From AWTP1-13 sp963827545 (GTDB lineage Bacteria; Pseudomonadota; Alphaproteobacteria; Rhizobiales; Hyphomicrobiaceae), in the NCBI GenBank assembly GCA_963827545.1, contig CAWHBI010000031.1, forward strand, positions 67,384 to 131,383: a DNA stretch of 64,000 nt, written 5' to 3'. Positions 18,298 through 27,556 of this stretch are shown piece after piece. Every line of letters starts with the position of its first letter. Position 1 is the stretch's first letter. Position numbers and translations under genes: made by a program. The notes under the pieces are model-generated. The model made no database searches. It was given only the letters and a program-made list of their open reading frames with translations, and had not been told where the DNA came from.

Positions 18298-20520
18298 CTA
18301 GGCTTTGCTGCGTGCGCGCTGCATGGCCGCAGCGGCCGCAAAGATGATGAGGCCGAGGAAGACGTTGTAGCCCAGTCTCAGACCCGCCTCGGAAAGCCCC
18401 GGAACGAAGGCGCCGACGTCGAAGCCGGTCAGCGGCTTGAGGATGGCGCCGAGGACCGCCGGGAACACCAGGAACAGGCCGCCGACGAGGAACAATGTGG
18501 ACTCGACCCTGGTGTTCCGCTTGAGAAACCAGCCCTGGGCGGCAAACGCCAGCATGGCGATGCCGGCCGCCGTCTCGATAAAGATTTCCACGATGTCGAG
18601 CCAGCCGCCGCCCTTCGGCACCTTCAGCAAAAGGCCGATGCCCTGCGGGTCGAGCACGAACACGAACGGCACCAGGAAGGCCGGCATGGTGTATTTCCAC
18701 GACTGCAGGGTGGTCACGTAGGGGTTGCCGCCGGTGATCGCGGCGGCCGCGAACGGCGACAGCGCGGTCGGCGGCGACACTTCGGAGAGCACCGCGTAGT
18801 AGAAGATGAACATATGGGCGGCGAAGTCCGGCACGCCGAGCTTGATGAGGGCCGGAGCAGCGATCACGGCACACATGATGTAGGAGGCGGTCACCGGCAC
18901 GGCCAGGCCGACGATCCACACGATGGCGCCGGTGAACACGGCGGTGAGCAGGAGGCTCCCCTGGGCATAGCCGATGATGATGTCGGCGAAGCGCTGGGCG
19001 AGCCCCGTCAAGGTGACGACGCCGACGATGATGCCGGCGGTGGCACACGTCGCAGCCACGTTGAGCACGCCGGTGGTGCCTTCCTTCATCGCCGTCGCGA
19101 ACTTCTGGCTGACCGGCGAGGTCTTGGGCGCGATGAGGCCGAGCACGGCAACGGCGGCGATCGGAACGAAGATCAGCAGCCAGACGTACTCCGTCACCGC
19201 CGGGCTGATTTGCGTGCCCGTCAGCTGGGCAATCACCATGGCGAGCGCGACGGTGAGCGGAATCGCCGCCCACCAGGGCACGATGGCCGTATCCGATCGC
19301 AGCGCACTCGACACCACCGCCAGAACCGTGGCCCAGAAGACCGAGAGCACGGGTGAGAACCCGAGCAGCATGAAAGCGATGATGGAGATCAGCGAGCCGA
19401 AGTGGAACCAGTAGCCCTTGGTAAGCTGCCAGAGCTGACCCTTCGCCACCAGCACCTCGCCGGAGCCGCCCTGCTTGCGGGCGTCGATCTCCACCATGAC
19501 GAGGATGGCGAAGTAGTAGAGCAGGGTCGGAATCGTCGCCATGACGATGACGTCGAAGTACGAGATCTTCAAAAACTCAGCGATCAGGAAGGCGGCAGCG
19601 CCGAGCACGGGCGGCGAGATGATGGCACCGAGGCCACCGGCGGCGAGCAGGCCACCGGCGGCGTTCTTGTCGTAGCCCGCCTTCTCGAGGAGCGGATAGG
19701 CCACGGTGCCGATCGTCACCGTGGTGGCGACGCCGGAGCCCGACGGCCCGCCCATCAGGAAGGACGAGAGCACCACGGCGCGCCCCGCCGAGTTGCGCCG
19801 GCCGCCCATGGCCGCGAACGAGAAGTCGATGAAAAAGCGGCCCGCGCCCGACTGCTGCAGCACCGCCCCGAACACTGTGAACAGGATGATCAGGCTCGAT
19901 GCCACGTCCACCGTGGTGCCGAAGATGCCCTCCAACGTCATGTAGAGGTGGGCGACCATGTCCTCGGGCGCGTAGCCGCGGTGGGTCCAAGGATGCGGCA
20001 GATGGTTGCCGAACAGCGCGTAGAGCAGAAAGGCGATGGCCACGCCAGGCATGATCCAGCCAGTGGCGCGCCGAGTTCCCTCCAGCAGCAGCACGATGAA
20101 GATGACGCCTATGAGATAGTCGATAGCGGTCGGCGCCGTGGCCCGGTCGCCGAAGTCGGCGCCCTGCGAAAGCACGTAGAGCACAGTGGCAGCGGCCGCG
20201 GCTGCGAGCAGGTAGTCCCACCAGCGGATGCGGTCGCGAAATCGCCTGGCCATCGGGAACAGCAGGAAGCACAGCGCCAGCACCATGCCGACGTGGGACG
20301 GCCGCAGCACGTGCGCCGGCACGATCTCATAGGCGGCATAGAGGTGGAACAGGGAAACGAACGCCGCGAACGCGGTGATGGCGATCCCGATCCAGCCGCC
20401 GAGACGATTGAACGCGCCTTCCTCCTCCTCGATGTACTTCTCGAGCTGATCGCGTGCGTCCTCACTCAACTCGGCGGGGTGGGCCGAGACGGTATCGGCC
20501 TTCAGCGGGCTTGCTTCCAC
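18298..20520 (-). CDS. TRAP transporter fused permease (4TM/12TM)
   Basis: Inner-membrane protein of 740 residues fusing the small DctQ-like (first four helices, residues about 50-200) and large DctM-like subunits. Such fused permeases work with TAXI-type periplasmic binding proteins in sodium-coupled uptake of organic acids. Helical blocks with MGGPSGSGVATTVTIG and the second-half loop AVPVTASYIMCA are typical. No binding protein is adjacent; a TAXI protein gene occurs at 27557-28522. A 687-base gap lies upstream. Confidence 0.92.
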   Translation of the reverse strand: MEASPLKADTVSAHPAELSEDARDQLEKYIEEEEGAFNRLGGWIGIAITAFAAFVSLFHLYAAYEIVPAHVLRPSHVGMVLALCFLLFPMARRFRDRIRWWDYLLAAAAAATVLYVLSQGADFGDRATAPTAIDYLIGVIFIVLLLEGTRRATGWIMPGVAIAFLLYALFGNHLPHPWTHRGYAPEDMVAHLYMTLEGIFGTTVDVASSLIILFTVFGAVLQQSGAGRFFIDFSFAAMGGRRNSAGRAVVLSSFLMGGPSGSGVATTVTIGTVAYPLLEKAGYDKNAAGGLLAAGGLGAIISPPVLGAAAFLIAEFLKISYFDVIVMATIPTLLYYFAILVMVEIDARKQGGSGEVLVAKGQLWQLTKGYWFHFGSLISIIAFMLLGFSPVLSVFWATVLAVVSSALRSDTAIVPWWAAIPLTVALAMVIAQLTGTQISPAVTEYVWLLIFVPIAAVAVLGLIAPKTSPVSQKFATAMKEGTTGVLNVAATCATAGIIVGVVTLTGLAQRFADIIIGYAQGSLLLTAVFTGAIVWIVGLAVPVTASYIMCAVIAAPALIKLGVPDFAAHMFIFYYAVLSEVSPPTALSPFAAAAITGGNPYVTTLQSWKYTMPAFLVPFVFVLDPQGIGLLLKVPKGGGWLDIVEIFIETAAGIAMLAFAAQGWFLKRNTRVESTLFLVGGLFLVFPAVLGAILKPLTGFDVGAFVPGLSEAGLRLGYNVFLGLIIFAAAAAMQRARSKA

Positions 20521-21206
20521 GCGTTCTCCCTCCCGGAGGTTCAGCCTTCGATCGCCGTTGTGGGTTGGCGGCTGACGGATCGCCTTTGCTTTGGCGGCAT
20601 GCTACACGAGCGCTCGGGCGCAGGTCACCCCACCAAGCGTCGAATGGCAAAAAGAGCCGCGCGGCGCGCAGCCTTGCCGTCCTCCCGTCGTTGGGCCGGT
20701 TCGGCGGCCCTCGAGGCCCATTGGGATGTTGGCGCAAGCCACGCGGACCGCTCGGCGCGCCCGTCTCGTCTCCCGGCACGTGCCGGGCGGTTCACGGACT
20801 ATTCTATCGTGGAGATCACGGGCACATGCGGTGCGGCGCCAAGCCGCGCGATCCTTCCGGCTGTCGATGAGCGCTGCCTTGACGGTCTGCGGCACTTCAC
20901 TTCGAGGATTGCGGGAGCCATCGCGGGGAGCCACCGCTAGGGTTGCCTGTGCGAGCCTGGACTCAGCTTCGTTCGGCGCGTTGAGCCCCAGCATGGATAT
21001 TTCCTTTTCTCTAACAAATCAGCCCACTTGAGCCAAGTTAATGTTAATATTTCGACGATATTCAGGGGCGTGGCGAATTTGGGGGTGGTTTGTTTGAAAC
21101 TCGTTTCAAAAAAACCGATCGCTTCCTAATTGGCTCCAACATCAGTTCGAGTACTCCTCACGCGTTTCTCGCACACACACACCGTATCCCCACCGGGAAA
21201 GCAAAT
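20521..21206. other. 686-base gap before the chemoreceptor gene
   Basis: No gene is supported in 20521-20980. From about 21000 the base composition becomes AT-rich, with a dyad AATATT-tcg-ACGATATT near 21049 and a perfect hairpin TTTGAAAC-tc-GTTTCAAA at 21093-21110 followed by a run of A. These probably belong to the promoter or regulatory region of the chemoreceptor, but I cannot assign a -35/-10 pair. Confidence 0.4.
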
Positions 21207-23723
21207 ATGTCAGACGCAGCAACATATGCCGTGGCCAACGGCTCGATACCAGCGCCCCGTCGGGGACTGAGCATTCGCACCGTGCTCATAGCGGCCGTCG
21301 CAACGCTCTCCTCGTTGTTGCTCGTGTCGTTGTGCTGGAAGGGTGCGATTGCGTGGCGGGAGTATGTCAAGGCTCATGAGACACGCACGGCCACGAAAGG
21401 CGCGAACGATTACATCAACGGTGTCTATGAGCTGCTCATGGAGCGGCTCTATACCAACAATGCCCTGCAGGCCGAGAGCGCGGCCGATGGCCAGGCTCGC
21501 GCCAACATCGGCAAAACGCGCCAAAGCGCCATCAACCTGATGGAGCGTAGGGGTCTCGCCGCGATCGGCCATTTCGAATTCGATGCCACCAAGAGGGAAG
21601 AACTTGCCAAGGCGATTGCCGGTCTGAACGACATGCGCAAGCGCGCTGACGCGGCAATGGAGATGCCGAAATCACAGCGCGACCAGCAGTTGATCAAGGA
21701 CTTCGTGCCTGCGGTCAGCGCCATCGTGGCTCGGGCGCTCATTTTGTGGGAGGTAACCCTTCAGCGATCGACGACCGACGACCCGGTGGCAAAAGAGCTT
21801 GGCGTCGTGAAGTTGTTGGCGTGGAACGCTCGCGACATCTCAGGACACGAACGCTCGAACGTCTCAGCCGCTATTGCGGCGCGAGCACCAATTCCTACAG
21901 ACAAGGTCGTCGCCAACAGCACGATCCGTGCGCGCGTCGACACGATTTGGAAACAGCTCGAGGCCATTTCTGGTCTCGGACAGAGCACAGCTCAGGCGAC
22001 CGGCGACGCATATGCCCCGCTCCGAACAGCAGCTGCCCGCGCCAAGCAAGTCTATTTTGGCGAATTCCGCGATTTGGCTGACAGGATGGCCAAGCTCAGC
22101 GCAGAGGCGTCGGCAAACGCGGGACCAGCTGCGTCCGGCAATCTCGCGAAGGTCGAGGTTGCCTACGGCATGACAGCCAACGAATGGGTCGATGCGACGA
22201 CCCCTCGGCTCTACACGCTGCTCGAGGTCATGAATGCGGCTGGCACAGTAAGCGAGGCGCACACACTGCGCGTGGAAGCGGACGCGTGGTGGAAACTGCT
22301 CCTCATCGGCGCCATGCTGCTGCTTGGTCTCGGTGTCGCTATCGGGAGCGTCTACTTGGTCATTTATCGCGTGTCTCGCCCGCTGAACGCTCTTACCGAC
22401 ATCATGCAACAACTGGACGGTCGCAACGCCGAAATCATTGTCCCAGGAACCAACCGCGCGGATGAGCTCGGTACGCTGGCGCGCGCCATCTCGATCTTGC
22501 GCGACGACGCGGTAGACAAAATCAGGCTGGAAACCGAGACGGAGAAGACGCGCAAGCTTGCGGAGGAGGACCGCGCGGCCCGAGAGGCCGAAAAGGCCGA
22601 GCAGGCCCGCCAGTCCCAAGCCACGATCACGGCACTGGCCCAGGGTCTTGGGCGGTTGGCAAATGGCGACCTCCTTTGTCAGATCGAGACGCCGTTCGCC
22701 TCGGATTCGGAGCGGCTGCGGGCTGACTTCAATGCGGCAGTGGGAGGGCTGAAGGAAACGATGCTGGCCGTGGTTGCAAGCACCCAGGCGATCGGTTCGG
22801 GCACGGCGGACCTCTCGACGGCCGCAGAGGACCTGTCGCGGCGCACCGAGCAGCAGGCGGCGAGCCTGGAAGAGACGGCGGCCGCGCTCGACCAGATCAC
22901 GGCTACGGTCAAGAAGGCCGCCGAAGGCGCCACGCATGCCCGCACCGTCGTCGCCACTGCGAAGAATGACGCCGAGAAGGGCGGCGAGGTGGTGCGCAAG
23001 ACGGTCGAGGCCATGGCCGGCATCGAGAAGTCGTCCCGGCAAATCGGTCAGATCATCGGCGTGATCGACGAGATCGCCTTCCAGACCAACCTGCTGGCTT
23101 TGAACGCAGGCGTGGAGGCAGCGCGCGCGGGCGATGCAGGCCGCGGGTTCGCCGTTGTTGCTTCCGAGGTGCGCGCGCTGGCCCAGCGCTCGGCGGAAGC
23201 CGCCAAGGAGATCAAGGGCCTCATTTCGGCCTCGACGGCGCAGGTGGAGCAGGGCGTGTCGCTGGTGGCCGAGACCGGCAAGTCGCTCGAACGGATCATC
23301 ACGCAGGTGGCCGAGATCAACATAGTGGTTTCCGATATCGCCGCCGGCTCGCAGGAGCAGTCGACAGGGCTGCAGCAGGTCAACACCGCCATCAACCAGA
23401 TGGACCAGATGACGCAACAGAACTCAGCCATGGTTGAAGAGTCGACGGCGGCAAGCCGCGCGCTCTCACGGGAAACTGACGAGCTGTCGCGCCTGATCGG
23501 TCAATTCCGGGTCGGGCAGATAGGTCAAGCTGCCGCGACCAACTCGGACCGCCGGGCGGTGCCGAAGTCCACACAGCGCCCCCGCGATGCCACGCAAGAG
23601 CGCTCATTAGCCGAGAAGAGATCGGCCCACCCAATCCTGAAGCCCCGGTCCAGCAACCACGCCTCGGCACCCGCGCGCAAGCGAGAACCGGAACCACTTG
23701 CGGAAGGCTGGCAGGATTTCTGA
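21207..23723 (+). CDS. methyl-accepting chemotaxis protein
   Basis: Transmembrane chemoreceptor of 838 residues. TM1 is at about residues 24-46, followed by a long helical periplasmic sensor domain, TM2 at about 355-380, a HAMP segment (RVSRPLNALTDIMQQL), and a cytoplasmic signalling domain. The highly conserved hairpin tip (IDEIAFQTNLLALNAGVEAA) is intact, so it should couple to CheA/CheW. The C-terminus ends EGWQDF, resembling the WxxF tethers for CheR/CheB. The start at 21207 has GGGAAAG upstream. No che genes are in the window. Confidence 0.95.
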   Translation: MSDAATYAVANGSIPAPRRGLSIRTVLIAAVATLSSLLLVSLCWKGAIAWREYVKAHETRTATKGANDYINGVYELLMERLYTNNALQAESAADGQARANIGKTRQSAINLMERRGLAAIGHFEFDATKREELAKAIAGLNDMRKRADAAMEMPKSQRDQQLIKDFVPAVSAIVARALILWEVTLQRSTTDDPVAKELGVVKLLAWNARDISGHERSNVSAAIAARAPIPTDKVVANSTIRARVDTIWKQLEAISGLGQSTAQATGDAYAPLRTAAARAKQVYFGEFRDLADRMAKLSAEASANAGPAASGNLAKVEVAYGMTANEWVDATTPRLYTLLEVMNAAGTVSEAHTLRVEADAWWKLLLIGAMLLLGLGVAIGSVYLVIYRVSRPLNALTDIMQQLDGRNAEIIVPGTNRADELGTLARAISILRDDAVDKIRLETETEKTRKLAEEDRAAREAEKAEQARQSQATITALAQGLGRLANGDLLCQIETPFASDSERLRADFNAAVGGLKETMLAVVASTQAIGSGTADLSTAAEDLSRRTEQQAASLEETAAALDQITATVKKAAEGATHARTVVATAKNDAEKGGEVVRKTVEAMAGIEKSSRQIGQIIGVIDEIAFQTNLLALNAGVEAARAGDAGRGFAVVASEVRALAQRSAEAAKEIKGLISASTAQVEQGVSLVAETGKSLERIITQVAEINIVVSDIAAGSQEQSTGLQQVNTAINQMDQMTQQNSAMVEESTAASRALSRETDELSRLIGQFRVGQIGQAAATNSDRRAVPKSTQRPRDATQERSLAEKRSAHPILKPRSSNHASAPARKREPEPLAEGWQDF

Positions 23724-23864
23724 CACCCCTGTGAGAAGAGGTCTCGTGGTCCCACGAGGGTCCGTGAGCGATCCGCAGCATTCGACAGTATCGAGCCTCC
23801 CCCGAAGTCCCGAAGTCTTGGCGCTCATCGCCGATGCGAGGCGCCCGCGTATCACTCGTCAGCG

Positions 23865-24447
23865 CTACTGCAGAGACCGCTGCGCGCGGTCGCGCACCAG
23901 CTTTGGACCGGTGATGAGCTTGGGGGCCGGGCTCGTCTTCGCTGGATTCTGTATTGCGCTCCTTGGCCGTGGAGACGCTGGCGCTTGCGAAGCACTGCTC
24001 GAGGCTGGCGCAGCGCCTGGCTCCCGAGGGATGCGTCGGTGTCGCGGGACCATTGCCGAAGGAACGGCACACCTGCATGAGGCCTTGGCGGTCGAGCCAA
24101 CCCTGTCGAACCCCTTGCTTCACAGCCCAGCAGTCGGCGCCTGTCTCGCTGGCGCCGACATGGTGGTGACCGCACTCGTGATGGAAGACGAAGAGGCGCA
24201 CCGTGTCGGGCTGCCGATTGAGCAGAAACGGATTGAAGACGACCACGCCCGGGGCAGCCAGACCGAGATTGGGCAGACCCGGATCGAGCACGTTGCGCGC
24301 GCCTCCGCACCGCAAGGCCCGGCCGGCGATACTGAGCGCCCCATCGCGCCGCAGGTCGACCGAGGGCGATGATTGCACGAGATGGCTGTCGACACCCACC
24401 AGCAGGGCGAGCGCCGCAACGCGGCGCAACGCGCAGCTCCAACGCAT
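23865..24447 (-). CDS. secreted HECGH-motif protein, putative metallohydrolase (probable frameshift)
   Basis: The N-terminus has a signal-like hydrophobic segment (RVAALALLVGVDSHLV), then FNPFLLN and a metal-binding FHHECGHHHVG motif, followed by conserved Cys positions (DCWAVKQG, VCRSFG, RRCASLEQC). This pattern suggests a zinc-dependent peptidase-like secreted protein; the family is not identified with certainty. The frame carrying the motif runs on to 23392 against the chemoreceptor. Another frame ends naturally at 23865 with SPAPKLITGPKLVRDRAQ. Length from 24447 to 23865 is 3n+1, so one extra base after the Cys-rich part is likely. The ATG at 24447 has GGGAGC upstream. Confidence 0.55.
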
Positions 24448-25072
24448 GACTTGAGCTCCCTCGAATTGTGTCCCGTGCAATGCCGTAGACCACAGGCTTA
24501 TGACTTAACTTGGGCACCTGAAACTGAGCTGTAAGCGTCCGCGCCTACTCGCGCCTCCACATTGCATGACTTGCTGGACGCGGGACTGGCGGTGCAACCT
24601 GGTCCAAGCGAAGCATTTCCGCGGCTACTGATAGTCCGGAGTCGTCATTCCGACAGGCCGGCTGGGCAGCGGGGGTAGTCGCACGCCACCTGCCCGCAGG
24701 TAGCGTCCCGCGCACCCACCTTTCGTCGCCGCTGGGAATGCGGTCCAGCGCGACCGAAGCTCGTCACCGACACCGCTCTGGCGCTTGGAGGTGGGTGATC
24801 CGCCTTCTGGACGATCGCGGCACTGCACCAAATTTGATCACTGGGAGAAGCCCAGAATGGATGATCTGTCTTTCCCTCAGCACAACGTTCGCAATTTTGC
24901 GGCCGCTAGCCGTGGCGCTGGCTCCTGGTCTACAATCCGGTCGCTGAGAATGAAAATGGGTTCCGCTCGTGGCGGCGCGTCTAGACACGCCTTCTTGCGA
25001 GGGATGCGGACCACAACGCCAGCAAGGAATCGTCGGACCAGCATGACTAGTCGAACGAAGGGAGAAGATCGT
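24448..25072. other. 625-base gap upstream of the DctP-type gene
   Basis: No independent gene supported. An in-frame ATG at 24857 with GGGAG upstream could extend the DctP-type protein by 72 residues, but the added sequence is low-complexity and would bury the signal peptide, so I do not use it. No clear terminator or operator. Confidence 0.35.
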
Positions 25073-26245
25073 ATGCAACCGCAAGCCACAGCCGTCGAGC
25101 CGGCTGCCGTCCGCCAGAGGTCCGTGAGGACCAAAGGAGTGATAGCGGGCGCCGTCTTGGCGCTGATCGCCGCCATTACCCTGGTGTTTGCCGACCCGAC
25201 GCTGGCACAGCAGCCCGCGCCGAGAACTCTCAAGATGCAGTCCACTTGGCCGGCGAGCCTTACGCTGCAGGACAACTTCAAGTTCTTTGCGGAGCGCGTC
25301 GACAAGCTGACCGGCGGCGCCCTGAAGATCGAGGCCCTTGCCGCGGGCCAGATCGTGCCGCCGTTCGAGATCCTCGATGCCACGCACAAGAAGGTCCTCG
25401 ATGGCGGCCACGGCATCTCCTACTACTGGGTCGGCAAGAACAAGGCCGCCACGCTGTTCTCGAGCACGCCGGCCGGCATCGTCGGCATGGACCAAATTGA
25501 CTTCATGGGTTGGATTTACGAAGGCGGCGGCCTCGACCTGTGGTGGGACTTCTACCAGAAGGAGCTGAAGCTCAACGTCATCGCCTTCCCGATCCTGCCG
25601 GCGAGCCCACAAGCGCTCGGCTGGTTCAAGCGGCCGATCACGAGCGTGGAAGACTTCAAAGGCATGAAGTGCCGCCAGACCGGGATCGTCGCCGAGATCT
25701 ACAAGCGCATGGGCATGAACACGGTGAACATGCCCGGAGGCGAGATCGTGCCTTCAGCCGAGCGCGGCGTGATCGACTGTGCCGAGTGGGTCGGCGGGAT
25801 CGAGGATTTGCGCCTCGGTCTGCCTCAGGTATGGAAGTATCACTATACCCCTGGCCCGCACGAAATGAGCTCGGTCGGCGAGCTCATCATCAACAGCGAG
25901 GTGTGGGCGAGCCTGCCCCCGCAGCAGCAGGAGGCGATCCGCTCGGCCACCACCGAGACCTTCCTGCGATGGTGGGTGAGGTGGCAGAAGCAGAACGCCG
26001 ATGCCATCGAGGAGATGCAGACCAAGCACGGCACGCAGATCCTGCGCACTCCGCCTGAAATCCTGACCGAGTTCTTCAAGGCGTGGGACGCGATCGCCCA
26101 GGAGGAAATGGCGGTCAACCCCTTCTTCAAGAAGGTCTACGACTCGCAGAAGGCCTACGCGGCAAAGGTGATACCGGCGAGGCGCTTCATGTTCCCGCCC
26201 TACTCGTTCGGGGCCAACTACTACTTCCCGCCGGTGACGAAGTAA
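25073..26245 (+). CDS. TRAP transporter substrate-binding protein, DctP family
   Basis: Periplasmic binding protein of 390 residues. A long N-terminal region with hydrophobic signal (VIAGAVLALIAAITLVFA, cleavage near LAQ-QP) precedes the DctP fold. Landmarks are LKMQSTWPASLTLQDNFKFF, the conserved Arg of the carboxylate clamp in MKCRQTGIV, and the AEWVGG segment; the last resembles keto-acid binding TakP-type members. The ATG at 25073 has GAAGGGAG upstream. No permease is adjacent. A strong terminator follows, so this is probably a one-gene transcript. Confidence 0.9.
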   Translation: MQPQATAVEPAAVRQRSVRTKGVIAGAVLALIAAITLVFADPTLAQQPAPRTLKMQSTWPASLTLQDNFKFFAERVDKLTGGALKIEALAAGQIVPPFEILDATHKKVLDGGHGISYYWVGKNKAATLFSSTPAGIVGMDQIDFMGWIYEGGGLDLWWDFYQKELKLNVIAFPILPASPQALGWFKRPITSVEDFKGMKCRQTGIVAEIYKRMGMNTVNMPGGEIVPSAERGVIDCAEWVGGIEDLRLGLPQVWKYHYTPGPHEMSSVGELIINSEVWASLPPQQQEAIRSATTETFLRWWVRWQKQNADAIEEMQTKHGTQILRTPPEILTEFFKAWDAIAQEEMAVNPFFKKVYDSQKAYAAKVIPARRFMFPPYSFGANYYFPPVTK

Positions 26246-26272
26246 GCGCCGGCACAGTTGAAGCTGACAAGC

Positions 26273-26304
26273 AATCGGCCGCCCTCGAGCGGCCGATTTT
26301 TTTT
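26273..26304 (+). terminator. rho-independent terminator after the DctP-type gene
   Basis: Perfect 10-bp stem AATCGGCCGC / GCGGCCGATT with a 6-base loop, followed by eight T on the plus strand (26297-26304). It sits 28 bases after the stop codon. Confidence 0.93.
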
Positions 26305-26539
26305 GCTTTGAAGGTGTGTAACCGATCGCTGGACCTTGCTCGCGCGCGATCGCAGGGCATAGCAAACAGATCGTCCGACAAAGGATAGCGGATCCGATTC
26401 GGCTCGATGCCGCAGCGCTTCCGCTCGCCGCGCCGCAAATTAGGCTTGGCACAATTTGATTTGCGCAGCGGCACCTCTCAGCCGATGTTGGGGCTCGACC
26501 ATATCGCGGGCCGGGGCGGCAAAACCAAGGAGCGTGGTG

Positions 26540-26938
26540 ATGGCGGATTTGACAGGCAATGGAGCAAAGGAAGGTCGCAACCAGCCGGGATCGCCTTCGG
26601 TTGGATTGCAGGCGATCATGGAAATGCAGGGGCCGGCGGCGCAGACGATGTTGGAGGTGAACCGCAGGCTTTACGATGGAATCATCGAGATCAACAAGGA
26701 ATGGACGTCCTTCGTGAATGGCCGCCTGAAGGAAGATCTCGCGGTGCCGAGACAGCTGGCGGCGTGCAAGTCCATGCAGGACATGCTCGGCGTCTATGCC
26801 GAGTACGTCGAGCGAGCCTGCTCCCAGTATCAATCCGGCTTCGAGCAGATGGCCAAGGTCGGCAGAGCCATGGCGGAGGACACGATGAATGCCGTGCGCC
26901 TTCACCCTGATGAGCTGGCCAAGAAGAGCCGCAATTGA
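26540..26938 (+). CDS. phasin-like helical protein
   Basis: Small cytoplasmic protein of 132 residues, predicted almost all helical with amphipathic heptads (LQAIMEMQGPAAQTMLEVNR through MAKVGRAMAED). The segment WTSFVNGRLKEDLAVPRQLAACKSMQDMLGVYAEYVERA strongly resembles phasin_2 proteins, which coat polyhydroxyalkanoate granules. No phaC or phaZ is nearby. The ATG at 26540 follows AAGGAG with 7-base spacing. Confidence 0.7.
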   Translation: MADLTGNGAKEGRNQPGSPSVGLQAIMEMQGPAAQTMLEVNRRLYDGIIEINKEWTSFVNGRLKEDLAVPRQLAACKSMQDMLGVYAEYVERACSQYQSGFEQMAKVGRAMAEDTMNAVRLHPDELAKKSRN

Positions 26939-27025
26939 CCTGCGCCCGGCTGTGCCGTGCCGGGAGAACTCTCGATTGCTGAAGGTGGGGCCGGATCGCC
27001 GTGGCGCGCCCGGCCCTGCTGACGG

Positions 27026-27274
27026 TCACATCAGTGGGCGGCCATCGACATGGGTGAGCATCATTAATTGCAGTGCGCGCTTGCTGGCTTCGGCGACCAG
27101 GACACCGACGCCCGGCAAGTCCCGCTCGGAAACGAGCGCCCTGATGGCCCGCGCGTAGTCTGCCGCAGAGCTGGTGCCCAGCGGATTCTCCGGATGCTCA
27201 GAGTCGAAGGCCAGCGCCTTTACCTGCATGGCGGCCACGATCTCGGCGATCTCTCGCGTGATGGGTAGTGACAC
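27026..27274 (-). CDS. small protein of unknown function (82 aa)
   Basis: Short cytoplasmic protein starting VSLPITREIAEIVAAMQVKALAF and ending MMLTHVDGRPLM. The GTG start at 27274 has a strong GGGGAGAG ribosome site; the open frame extends to 27406 but that part has poor coding character. I recognise no family. It stands alone between the phasin-like gene and the TAXI binding-protein gene. Confidence 0.55.
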   Translation of the reverse strand: MSLPITREIAEIVAAMQVKALAFDSEHPENPLGTSSAADYARAIRALVSERDLPGVGVLVAEASKRALQLMMLTHVDGRPLM

Positions 27275-27499
27275 CTGTGCTCTCCCCACAATGTGAATGG
27301 GAAACAAAGCCGAGTTGATCAACCCTTTACACTGAAGCGTTGCCTCCTTCGGCCAGAAGAGAGAACCATCCCTGGCACAGCCCGCTACTTCGGCAACAGC
27401 CCGCACCCTAGCAGGCGGTCCGTGTCTGAGAACTCCCTTGGGGGCTACCCAAGCACAAAGTTGTCGCTGCAGTTGTGGACAAGTGTAACAAATTGCACT

Positions 27500-27529
27500 G
27501 CGGGCTGCCGGTTCGTCCCGGCAGCCCGC
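27500..27529 (-). terminator. hairpin downstream of the TAXI gene
   Basis: Perfect 12-bp stem GCGGGCTGCCGG / CCGGCAGCCCGC with a 6-base loop, starting 28 bases past the stop of the minus-strand TAXI gene. No long T run follows on either strand, so it may stabilise the mRNA 3' end rather than terminate on its own. Confidence 0.6.
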
Positions 27530-27556
27530 CCTTACGCAAGCCAGCGCTGGCCCGCG

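Noticed and set aside
23392..23864. Extension of the HECGH protein over the chemoreceptor's 3' end
   Set aside because: The open frame continues, but its composition is that of antisense shadow; another frame gives a natural end at 23865, convergent with and clear of the chemoreceptor.
24857..25072. N-terminal extension of the DctP-type protein from ATG 24857
   Set aside because: It would place 72 low-complexity residues before a clear signal peptide; the ATG at 25073 has a better ribosome site.
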